Shown piece after piece: positions 1 through 5,951 of a stretch of DNA of 7,932 nucleotides (positions are counted from its first letter, which is position 1; each line of letters starts with the position of its first letter). Below the pieces are notes generated by a model. That model did no database searches. It was given only the letters and a program-made list of their open reading frames with translations, and was not told where the DNA came from. This DNA is from JBFXEO01 sp050180015 (lineage in GTDB: Bacteria; Bacteroidota; Bacteroidia; Bacteroidales; Tenuifilaceae). The translations under genes were made by a program, and so were the position numbers. Location of the stretch: the NCBI GenBank assembly GCA_050180015.1, contig JBFXEO010000142.1:1-7932 (forward strand), given 5' to 3'.

Positions 1-787
1 GGATTCGAACGTGACGGTGGATAAGGTCCGCTTGCGTCAAATCTTAAGCAATTTAATTGGGAATGCACTAAAATTTACCAACCGGGGAAGCATTGAGTTT
101 GGCTACGAAGTTACGCCCGGCAAACCTGAGCTTAGGTTTTTTGTTCACGATTCTGGAATAGGAATCCCTGAAGATAAAATTGACTTGATCTTTCAGCGTT
201 TTCGTCAGGTTGACAATGCAATCACTCAAAAGCGAGGGGGAACGGGCCTGGGATTGGCAATATCAAAATTGTTGGTTGAACTTATGGGAGGGGCTATATG
301 GGCTAAATCTAAACCCGGGGAAGGTTCTAGTTTTTACTTCACGCTGCCTTTTGTTAAATCGGAGCAGATTGTCGGTTCACGGCATGACTCTGTTGATACA
401 TCCTATCTGATGCGGAAGTGTAAAGGGCTAAATGTACTTATTGCCGATGATGACCCCAATAGTATGTTTTACCTGAAAACTGTTTTGCAAAATGTGGGCG
501 TAATATGCTTTGAGGCGCATACCGGCCTGGAGGCAGTTAATATTTATCGGACTAACCCGGATGTCGATCTTGTTTTGATAGATTTGAAGATGCCCGAGAT
601 GAGCGGTTTTGAAGCTATTCAGGTAATAAAAAAAATTAGGCCGGCTGCACCAATAATAGTTCAAACGGCCCATGTTTTTAACGATGAAAAAATACTATGT
701 AAAACCTTGGGGTGTAATTATTTTATAGTTAAACCAATAGATGTAAATAATCTGTTCAGCAATATTTGTCAGGTGCTAAAGCTATAG
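1..787 (+). CDS. Hybrid sensor histidine kinase, C-terminal part (HATPase_c + receiver domain), 5' truncated
   Basis: This is the C-terminal 261 or so residues of a two-component hybrid kinase. The frame is open from base 2 and enters in mid-domain, so the true start, the sensor region and the phosphorylated-histidine (DHp) domain lie left of the window. Counting from the GTG codon at position 11, the ATPase domain shows the N box (RLRQILSNLIGNALKFT, residues 7-23), the G1 box DSGIGI (47-52), the F box IFQRFRQVD (60-68) and the G2 box GGTGLGLAIS (76-85). A receiver domain follows at about 139-258, with the acidic cluster DDD (146-148), phospho-acceptor Asp191 in IDLKMPEMSG, Thr219 and Lys241 in the KPI motif. 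All residues needed for ATP binding and phospho-acceptance are present in the visible part. No DNA-binding domain follows the receiver, so output goes to another protein or to a downstream phosphorelay partner. The signal sensed cannot be told from this fragment. Confidence 0.93.
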   Translation, partial: DSNVTVDKVRLRQILSNLIGNALKFTNRGSIEFGYEVTPGKPELRFFVHDSGIGIPEDKIDLIFQRFRQVDNAITQKRGGTGLGLAISKLLVELMGGAIWAKSKPGEGSSFYFTLPFVKSEQIVGSRHDSVDTSYLMRKCKGLNVLIADDDPNSMFYLKTVLQNVGVICFEAHTGLEAVNIYRTNPDVDLVLIDLKMPEMSGFEAIQVIKKIRPAAPIIVQTAHVFNDEKILCKTLGCNYFIVKPIDVNNLFSNICQVLKL

Positions 788-806
788 CCGGGCTAAAGCA
801 TTTTTT
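781..806 (+). terminator. Likely intrinsic terminator of the hybrid kinase gene
   Basis: GCTATAG (781-787) can pair with CTAAAGC (793-799) around the 5-nt loop CCGGG. This gives six base pairs with one A.A mismatch. The stem is followed by one A and then six Ts (801-806), the usual rho-independent layout for rightward transcription. On the opposite strand the same stem is followed only by TTTAGC, so termination of the leftward operon here would be weaker. The stem is short, and its stability was not calculated. Confidence 0.5.
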
Positions 807-1260
807 CAAAAATTATGCTTTCGAATTTTTTCTCTGGGGGCGGAGCAATGCCTTTATTCTGGAATCCTTTTTCTTCAAGTAAACTTACCAGTGCGTTGTC
901 GTTAAACGGAATACAGCCTGTAACCATTTTAAATCCGCTTTGCTTTGCGCGGTCTAGCGCAAAGGTAATTAGCTGGTTTGCCAGCCCTTTCTTTTGAAAG
1001 GCAGGGTAAATGGCCAGCCTGCCTAACGTTAGTGTTTGGCCATTGCTGTCGTCAGGTTTTAATGTGATGGTACCAACCGGAACCCTGCCGGCGTAAATTA
1101 GGTAAACATACCCGTTGTCAATATCGGAGGAAATTTCGTTGAAATCAGACATGCTGCTATTCCAGTATTTTACTCCTTTTTCCAGCAATTGCCGTGAGCA
1201 CTCACGTATTAAGTAAAGTGCTTCTATGAGTTGATGTTTCTGGGCTTTTGTGATTTCCAT
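793..1260 (-). CDS. GNAT-family N-acetyltransferase
   Basis: This 155-residue protein has the size and pattern of a single-domain GNAT acyltransferase, which transfers an acetyl group from acetyl-CoA to an amine. The central strand-helix unit reads LGRLAIYPAFQKKGLA (79-94), and its QKKGLA matches the Q/R-x-x-G-x-G/A pyrophosphate-binding loop for acetyl-CoA. It is followed by the helix NQLITFALDRAKQSGF and then GCIPFNDNALVSLLEEKGF (115-133), the usual NxxAxxLYEKxGF-like motif B near the C terminus. There is no signal peptide, so it should be cytosolic. The substrate cannot be read from the sequence. The ATG lies 3 nt after the stop of the upstream amidohydrolase gene (TAA, AAA, ATG on the minus strand), so the two are probably one operon with coupled translation. 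No separate Shine-Dalgarno is visible. Confidence 0.88.
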   Translation of the reverse strand: MEITKAQKHQLIEALYLIRECSRQLLEKGVKYWNSSMSDFNEISSDIDNGYVYLIYAGRVPVGTITLKPDDSNGQTLTLGRLAIYPAFQKKGLANQLITFALDRAKQSGFKMVTGCIPFNDNALVSLLEEKGFQNKGIAPPPEKKFESIIFEKML

Positions 1261-1263
1261 TTT

Positions 1264-2898
1264 TTATTGGTTTAAATCGTACACTTTTTCTCCATTTACG
1301 TAGGTTTGATAAACTTTAACTCCGGGGATAAGTTGAATGGAGTCGTTTATAAGGTCGTAGTCAAGTATAACAAAATCGGCAACTTTCCCGGGCTCCAGGC
1401 TTCCTTTTACATTTTCCTCGAAGCACGATTTTGCCGCCCAAATTGTCATGGCGCGCAGTGCCTGTTCTCGGGTCAGGGCGTTTTCTGGTTGAAATCCATT
1501 TCGGGGTTCACCGTTTAAATTTTTACGGGCAACGCCCGCATAAAACCCGTAGAGTGGGTTGATGTTTTCTATAGGGAAATCGCTGCCATTGGGTAGCCAG
1601 CCATTCTGCTTAAGCAAATCCTGATATGCGTACGCATATTTTATCCTGCTGCCAAGTCTTTCGTCGGCCCACTCCATATCCGATGTTGCATGGGTTGTTT
1701 GAACGGAGGGAATAACCTTGTACTGTCCGTAACGGGACATATCCTGTGGATCAACAACCTGTGAGTGCTCTATTCTCCATCGTTTATCGTTCCCTTCTGC
1801 AAGGTACCCGGAGTAAATACCGAGCATTAACCTTACTGCTGCATCGCCAATACAGTGTGTGCAAACTTGGTATCCGGCATTGTTTGCCATACGGCATATA
1901 GAGTCAAGCGTTTCGGTAGGAGTAACCTGAATGCCTTTATTCTGGGGATCGTCGGAGTATGGTTTAAGCAAAAGTGCCCCACGTGAGCCCAATGCCCCAT
2001 CAGCATAAATTTTAACAGACCTAACGGTTAACCGTTCGGTTTGGTGTATGCCTTTGCCGACGAACCGGCCGAAGTTCGATTTTGTGGGGTTAAGCATGGC
2101 GTTAACCCGTATGTTTAGCATCCCCTGTTTTTGCAACGAGTCAATCAGCAAAACTTCATCGGTATCAAGTCCGGCATCGTGGATGCCCGTTAACCCAACG
2201 GAAAAACAGCTTGCCTGTGCGCTAAGCAATGCCTGAGTTTTTTCTGGTGCTGAGGGTTTTGGGATGTGCTTTCGTACAAGTTCCATGGCGTTGTCTATTA
2301 GCACTCCCGTAACTTTTCCACCACTTTTAACAATTTCGCCTCCTTCAATGCTGGTATCGCCAGTAACTCCTGCTAGCTCGAGTGCCTTTTGGTTTGCAAT
2401 CGCAGTATGCCCGTCAATTCTAACAATATAGACGGGTTTGTCGGGGAATGCCACGTTTAAAAGTTTGTTTGTGGGGAACCGCTTAATATCCCACTCGTTC
2501 TGGTTCCATCCTCTTCCCTGAACCCAGTCGCTCGGATACTGCTTTTGGTGATTTACCAAACGTTCAACCACCTCGTTCCACGATTTTGCCCCGGAAAGCG
2601 AAGCGGTTGATAAATTTAATCCGTATCCCAGGAAATGGCAATGGGCATCAATGAACCCGGGATATATAAACTTTTCCCCGGCATCTACAACATTTTTTGG
2701 CTTGTATTTACTGAAGATTGTACCGTGACTGTTGAGTTCAACAATTTTACCGTTGCTTATTGCCATGCAGCTGTATATGTTAAATGCTGAATCAACGGAA
2801 TATATCTGGGCGTTGGTTACAATTAAATCAACCGTTTCGCGTTTACTACATGCCATGGATGTTATTGCTATAAGTAGCATTAATTTGTACTGTTTCAT
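1264..2898 (-). CDS. YtcJ-type metal-dependent amidohydrolase, predicted lipoprotein
   Basis: This 544-residue protein belongs to the amidohydrolase_3 (YtcJ-like) group, metal-dependent hydrolases of the TIM-barrel amidohydrolase superfamily. Visible active-site features are the metal-binding HxH in DAHCHF (His86, His88), the family signature KIYADGALGSRGA with Lys297 as the likely bridging lysine, THCIGDAA (His348), RIEHSQ (His378) and NGSDFP (Asp440). The C terminus has the usual GSLEPGKVADFVILD segment of the second beta-sandwich half. I placed the start at the ATG at 2898: residues 1-17 (MKQYKLMLLIAITSMAC) form a lipoprotein-like signal with the lipid-carrying Cys at 17. The longer reading from a TTG at 2931 would begin inside the candidate promoter and bury the signal peptide. 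The lipobox (SMAC) is not canonical, so lipidation is likely rather than certain. The natural substrate is unknown; YtcJ relatives are poorly characterised. It is first in an operon with the GNAT gene. Confidence 0.92.
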   Translation of the reverse strand: MKQYKLMLLIAITSMACSKRETVDLIVTNAQIYSVDSAFNIYSCMAISNGKIVELNSHGTIFSKYKPKNVVDAGEKFIYPGFIDAHCHFLGYGLNLSTASLSGAKSWNEVVERLVNHQKQYPSDWVQGRGWNQNEWDIKRFPTNKLLNVAFPDKPVYIVRIDGHTAIANQKALELAGVTGDTSIEGGEIVKSGGKVTGVLIDNAMELVRKHIPKPSAPEKTQALLSAQASCFSVGLTGIHDAGLDTDEVLLIDSLQKQGMLNIRVNAMLNPTKSNFGRFVGKGIHQTERLTVRSVKIYADGALGSRGALLLKPYSDDPQNKGIQVTPTETLDSICRMANNAGYQVCTHCIGDAAVRLMLGIYSGYLAEGNDKRWRIEHSQVVDPQDMSRYGQYKVIPSVQTTHATSDMEWADERLGSRIKYAYAYQDLLKQNGWLPNGSDFPIENINPLYGFYAGVARKNLNGEPRNGFQPENALTREQALRAMTIWAAKSCFEENVKGSLEPGKVADFVILDYDLINDSIQLIPGVKVYQTYVNGEKVYDLNQ

Positions 2899-2928
2899 TG
2901 TTTCAACAATTTGAAAATCTTTAAGTAT

Positions 2929-2936
2929 CAAATTTA
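2929..2936 (-). promoter_or_regulatory. Candidate Bacteroidetes -7 box for the amidohydrolase-GNAT operon
   Basis: Read on the minus strand, the bases are TAAATTTG, an exact match to the Bacteroidetes -7 consensus TAnnTTTG. It lies 30 nt upstream of the chosen ATG at 2898, which would give a leader of roughly 20-25 nt. No clear -33 TTTG element is visible at the usual 19-21 nt spacing, so this is a half-supported promoter. Confidence 0.4.
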
Positions 2937-2987
2937 GCAGTTTTGCATTAGATATTTTTAAAAGGATTAATTTTTATGAAGTGGTTG

Positions 2988-2995
2988 TATTTTTG
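2988..2995 (+). promoter_or_regulatory. Candidate Bacteroidetes -7 box for the beta-helix lipoprotein operon
   Basis: TATTTTTG matches TAnnTTTG exactly and is the best such match in the divergent intergenic region (2899-3136) on this strand. Transcription from here would give a leader of about 135 nt before the ATG at 3137. No convincing -33 element is visible. Apart from a weak inverted repeat CAAC/GTTG around 3006-3022 and a short unsupported reading frame, I see nothing else in this intergenic region. Confidence 0.35.
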
Positions 2996-3136
2996 TGTTG
3001 ACGCACAACCTTAAAAAGTTGCTTGTTGAGGCGGTATGGAATAGGTGTATCGGTACATGCAAAGAATGCGGCTTAAATGTCATTCACGGGATGCTTTATA
3101 ACTATAAAAATTGTAGCTTTGAGTTTTTATTCTAAA

Positions 3137-4570
3137 ATGAAAGAACTAACGTACATAGTTGTAGTGCTGCTGGGGTTTGCCATTCTGTCGTGCGAGCGCG
3201 ACGATTTTTCCAGCAGCCCTTCCATAACGTTGAACTTTTCTGCTGATACGGTTTTGTTCGACACCGTTTTTACCGCCATAGGATCGTCCACCCATTACCT
3301 GAAAGTTTACAACCGGAGCAAATCCGATGTCCGGATTTCGTCCATTAGGCTTGCCGGCGGAGAGTCGTCGTACTATAGAATTAATGTCGATGGGATGAGC
3401 GGTTATACGTTCGAGGATGTGCCATTACGGTCAAAGGACAGCCTTTTCATTTTCGTAGAGGTAACCGTTGATCCAACCTTACAGGATGCCCCCCTCTTAA
3501 TTCCCGACTCAATTATTTTTAACACCAACGGGAATGTGCAGGATGTGAAGCTGGTTGCGTGGGGTCAGGATGTGCATTTACTCAACGCCAGGGTTATTGA
3601 GAATGATACTATTTTTCTGCCCGATAAGCCGTATTTAATATACGATTACCTGCTGGTAAACCCGGATGTTGAGCTGAGGATTACACAGGGAGTAAAGTTG
3701 TACTTTCATAATTCGGCTCAGCTGGTTGTAGCCGGAACCCTAACGGTTGATGGAGATGCAGAAAATCCTGTAACTTTTGAAGGCGATAGGCTGGAACGCT
3801 ACTATAGCGATAAGGCTGGGCAGTGGGGTGGAGTCTGGCTTTACGCGGGCAGCCGGAATAATTCAATCCGCTGGGCCGAGGTCAAAAACTCAATCATTGG
3901 ACTCATGGTCGATACCTGTGTGACCGCAAATGCCCCGACACTTACAATGAGCCACACCCGGATTGAAAATTCCAGCTATATTGGTTTGCTGGCGCGCGGC
4001 TCAAAAATTGTTGCCGATAACTGCCTTGTTGCCAATACGGCCAATGTAACCGTGGCCTTAACGTTGGGGGGGGCGTATCAGTTTTACCATTGTACGTTTG
4101 CCAACTACTGGGGCGATTATATGTTTCGCGAGGGCCCAACCCTGCTTCTCAATAACTATTACCGGTATCGGCTGGTTGACGATGGCCCTTACTATACGGA
4201 ACCCCGCGATTTGACGGAGGCATCGTTCTATAACAGTATTATTTATGGAAGTGTAAGCAACGAGTTGTCCGTTGATAACTCTGTTGACGGTAGTGTAGTT
4301 GATGCGCAGATGAACTACTTCTTTCAGGACTGCATCTTAAAGGTGTCCTCTGGATTTGATTTAAGCGATGAGAGCAGGTTTAAGAATGTGCTAAAACTCG
4401 ATCCTAAGTTTAAGGATCCCTATAGTCACATTTATTTGCTGGACACCTTAAGTCCGGCCCGGAGCTTGGCCGATATTGCGATAGCCGGACAGTTTCCGGT
4501 TGACCTGAATAATTACAACCGTCTATCGGATGGCTTTCCCGATTTGGGTGCTTTCGAACGTCAGGAGTAA
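3137..4570 (+). CDS. Beta-helix repeat lipoprotein of unknown function
   Basis: This is a 477-residue predicted cell-envelope lipoprotein. The chosen ATG at 3137 gives a clean signal: Lys/Glu start, hydrophobic core YIVVVLLGFA and lipobox ILSC with Cys19. An upstream in-frame ATG at 3077 adds 20 residues and would push the signal inward, so I rejected it. Residues about 28-145 look like an Ig/ASH-type beta-sandwich (ITLNFSADTVLFDTVFTAIGSSTH onward, ending VKLVAWGQDV), of the kind often seen in Bacteroidetes surface proteins. Residues about 165-345 have the short repeated strand-turn pattern of a right-handed parallel beta helix: VELRITQGVKLYFHNSAQLVVAGTL, then GQWGGVWL, SIRWAEVKNS, TRIENSSYIGLLAR and KIVADNCLVANT. 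No pectate-lyase-type catalytic set was recognised, so binding or scaffolding is as likely as catalysis. It precedes the exported EEP-family gene by 6 nt, which argues for a joint envelope role. Confidence 0.85.
   Translation: MKELTYIVVVLLGFAILSCERDDFSSSPSITLNFSADTVLFDTVFTAIGSSTHYLKVYNRSKSDVRISSIRLAGGESSYYRINVDGMSGYTFEDVPLRSKDSLFIFVEVTVDPTLQDAPLLIPDSIIFNTNGNVQDVKLVAWGQDVHLLNARVIENDTIFLPDKPYLIYDYLLVNPDVELRITQGVKLYFHNSAQLVVAGTLTVDGDAENPVTFEGDRLERYYSDKAGQWGGVWLYAGSRNNSIRWAEVKNSIIGLMVDTCVTANAPTLTMSHTRIENSSYIGLLARGSKIVADNCLVANTANVTVALTLGGAYQFYHCTFANYWGDYMFREGPTLLLNNYYRYRLVDDGPYYTEPRDLTEASFYNSIIYGSVSNELSVDNSVDGSVVDAQMNYFFQDCILKVSSGFDLSDESRFKNVLKLDPKFKDPYSHIYLLDTLSPARSLADIAIAGQFPVDLNNYNRLSDGFPDLGAFERQE
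4563..4567 (+). promoter_or_regulatory. Shine-Dalgarno site embedded in the upstream stop region
   Basis: AGGAG lies within the last two sense codons of the beta-helix lipoprotein gene, directly before its TAA, and 9 nt upstream of the next ATG (4577). It is an unusually strong site for this kind of genome. It supports both the chosen start of the downstream gene and translational coupling across the stop. Confidence 0.6.
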
Positions 4571-4576
4571 AGAGCG

Positions 4577-5617
4577 ATGAGATCAACAGCAATTTTCCTC
4601 CATACTGTCCTTTTCTGTTGCCTGTCGTTGGTAACTTTTGCGCAAGTTCAGAATTCCCGGAACCGGCTTATGTTCTATAATGTCGAAAATCTTTTTGACC
4701 CGTTCGACGATTCCTTAACCCGCGATGAGGAGTTTACACCAAAAGGTGCCCGTCATTGGACATGGGATAAGATGAACAAAAAGATAAATGGCGTTTACAA
4801 GGTGATTTTGGCCGTGGGCGAGTTTGATCCGCCTGTGCTGGTTGGTTTATGCGAAGTTGAAAATGGATTTGTTCTCCATCGGCTGGTAAACGAAACCCCG
4901 CTCAGTAAGTTTGGCTACAGAGTGGTGCATCGCGAGTCGCCCGACCCTCGTGGTATTGATGTTGCATTGCTATACCGTCCAGACCGGTTTCAGCTAAAGG
5001 AGACACAATTTATTACCGTTACATTTCCCGACGCCCCCAAACGGCGTACCCGCGAAATATTGTACGCCAGGGGATTGCTTGGCGGCGACACCTTGCATGT
5101 GTTTGTAAATCACTGGCCATCGAAGTTTGGCGGGGAGCTGGAGTCGGAACCGGGTCGTTATGCTGCCGCACATACCCTTAGGGGTAAGGTCGATTCCATT
5201 ATGGTTTTTTACCCCGATGCCCGTATTGTAATAATGGGCGATATGAACGACGAACCAGAGTCCGATCCCGTGGTTGGGGGTTTTGGCGCGTGTTTAGTTG
5301 CCGATTCTTTGTGCAACGGAAACTTTATAAACATGGCGGCTATTCTAAAGCAGAAAGGCTATAGTAGCTATAAATATCAGGGTGTATGGGGAAATATCGA
5401 CCAGATAATTATTTCCACAAGCCTTCTCAACCATAAGCATCAACTTTACACAACGGCAAGTAGCACCAGTGTTTTCAATGCCAATTTTTTGCTGGAGCCC
5501 GATGATGCCTACGTGGGGCAGAAACCCTATAGAACTTTTACCGGATATAAATACCACGGTGGATTTAGCGATCACCTACCCGTTTATATTGATTTGTTTG
5601 AGAATGTGAACTATTAG
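4577..5617 (+). CDS. Exported endonuclease/exonuclease/phosphatase (EEP) family protein
   Basis: This 346-residue protein has the DNase I-like EEP fold, whose members cut phosphodiester or phosphomonoester bonds in nucleic acids, lipids or inositol phosphates using a divalent metal. All core motifs are readable in order: Asn35 in FYNVENLFD, Glu93 in GLCEVEN (metal ligand), GIDVALLYRP (127-135), His179 in VNHWPSKFGG, Asp222 and Asn224 in IMGDMNDEP, Asp275 in WGNIDQIII, and Asp332-His333 in FSDHLPVY. It therefore looks catalytically intact. Residues 1-22 or so (MRSTAIFLHTVLFCCLSLVTFA, then Q) form a Sec signal peptide without a lipobox, so it should reach the periplasm or outside. It is second in an operon, 6 nt after the beta-helix lipoprotein. 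The HWPSKFGG form and the signal peptide resemble the exported nuclease-like branch common in Bacteroidetes; a DNA/RNA substrate is probable but not shown. Confidence 0.93.
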   Translation: MRSTAIFLHTVLFCCLSLVTFAQVQNSRNRLMFYNVENLFDPFDDSLTRDEEFTPKGARHWTWDKMNKKINGVYKVILAVGEFDPPVLVGLCEVENGFVLHRLVNETPLSKFGYRVVHRESPDPRGIDVALLYRPDRFQLKETQFITVTFPDAPKRRTREILYARGLLGGDTLHVFVNHWPSKFGGELESEPGRYAAAHTLRGKVDSIMVFYPDARIVIMGDMNDEPESDPVVGGFGACLVADSLCNGNFINMAAILKQKGYSSYKYQGVWGNIDQIIISTSLLNHKHQLYTTASSTSVFNANFLLEPDDAYVGQKPYRTFTGYKYHGGFSDHLPVYIDLFENVNY

Positions 5618-5750
5618 GCTGTAGGCTTTAAGGCTATGAGATTTGTTATTCTCCTGATTTCTAAATTATGTCTTTTTAATTCTTATCAAACACCAACTTC
5701 TTTCCAAGGAAATTTGCACACCCCAATAATCATTTTTAACTTTATCCCGA
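5618..5750. other. Intergenic stretch before the riboswitch
   Basis: This 133-nt AT-rich stretch follows the EEP gene. It has three direct copies of AGGCT (5616-5620, 5623-5627, 5631-5635) and a segment resembling part of the downstream THI box (see findings). No convincing terminator for the EEP operon is visible. A short reading frame from 5636 to 5830 runs straight through the riboswitch and has no protein-like features, so I do not call it. The promoter of the receptor gene should lie here. Confidence 0.4.
5709..5716 (+). promoter_or_regulatory. Weak candidate -7 box ahead of the riboswitch
   Basis: GAAATTTG differs from TAnnTTTG at one position. Its place, about 35-40 nt before the aptamer, would start transcription around 5720-5725, just ahead of the riboswitch. 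No -33 element is evident. It is offered only as the best match in the stretch where a promoter is expected. Confidence 0.2.
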
Positions 5751-5824
5751 CTTTTGGGGGTGCCTTTAAGGCTGAGATTACACCCTTTGAACCTGATCCG
5801 GGTAATACCGGCGAAGGGAAAAAG
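5751..5824 (+). ncRNA. TPP riboswitch (THI box) aptamer
   Basis: This RNA element binds thiamine pyrophosphate and represses the gene downstream. The conserved THI-box parts occur in the right order and spacing. P1 can form between CTTTT (5751-5755) and AAAAG (5820-5824). P2 forms between GGGTG (5758-5762) and CACCC (5781-5785). The P3 arm is the mini-hairpin GCCTTTAAGGC (5762-5772), followed by the signature CTGAGA (5772-5777) that recognises the pyrimidine ring. The pyrophosphate-sensing side reads CCTGATC (5792-5798), with P5 CCGG/CCGG (5798-5801, 5808-5811) around GTAATA, then GCGAAGGGA (5811-5819). P3 is of the short type without an extra arm. It lies about 128 nt upstream of the receptor ATG on the same strand. 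In this phylum THI elements are known upstream of TonB-dependent receptors implicated in thiamine uptake. Confidence 0.96.
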
Positions 5825-5855
5825 AGTTAAGTTCTGCAATCTCAATTTATTATCC

Positions 5856-5944
5856 CCCTTTTTTAGTAGCTGACTGAGGTAAGTGGCAGATGTGCACGCT
5901 GTCGGTTGCTTTTTTCGGTTATTGTTCAACAACTTAAAAAAGGG
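5856..5944 (+). promoter_or_regulatory. Candidate expression platform: anti-Shine-Dalgarno helix
   Basis: CCCTTTTTTA (5856-5865) is the exact reverse complement of TAAAAAAGGG (5935-5944), and one more G.U pair (5866 with 5934) extends it. The second strand is the ribosome-binding region of the receptor, with GGG ending 7 nt before the ATG at 5952. Formed, this helix would hide the site. In addition CCCTT (5856-5860) can pair with AAGGG (5814-5818) inside the conserved 3' part of the aptamer, so a ligand-free fold could capture the anti-Shine-Dalgarno strand and free the site. This is inferred from base pairing only; no folding energies were computed. Confidence 0.5.
5867..5915 (+). terminator. 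Possible conditional terminator in the riboswitch leader
   Basis: TAGCTGAC (5867-5874) can pair with GTCGGTTG (5901-5908), and an inner stem GGCAG/CTGTC (5885-5889, 5899-5903) competes with its right arm. The outer stem is followed almost directly by six Ts (5910-5915), a terminator-like layout. The outer stem holds four G.U pairs, so it is weak, and it lies inside the loop of the anti-Shine-Dalgarno helix. The two structures may coexist or be alternatives. Confidence 0.25.
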
Positions 5945-5951
5945 TACATCA

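Noticed and set aside
2899..2931. TTG start for the amidohydrolase, 11 codons upstream of the chosen ATG
   Set aside because: It overlaps the candidate -7 box and would place polar residues before the signal peptide; the ATG at 2898 gives a compact exported N terminus.
3022..3080. Possible tRNA or small structured RNA upstream of the lipoprotein operon
   Set aside because: Some stretches resemble a D-arm, but no acceptor stem, anticodon arm or GTTCGA-type T-loop could be assembled.
3077..3136. In-frame upstream ATG that would lengthen the beta-helix lipoprotein by 20 residues
   Set aside because: The longer N terminus displaces a textbook lipoprotein signal peptide (basic start, hydrophobic core, ILSC) from the protein's beginning, so the ATG at 3137 is the better start.
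5636..5830. 64-codon plus-strand reading frame over the aptamer
   Set aside because: Its second half is simply the THI-box sequence translated (GNTGEGKKS at the end comes from the conserved GGTAATACCGGCGAAGGGAA region); no protein features.
5666..5932. 88-codon minus-strand reading frame across the riboswitch leader
   Set aside because: It is antisense to the TPP aptamer, has no recognisable domain or ribosome-binding site, and its openness is explained by the structured RNA on the other strand.
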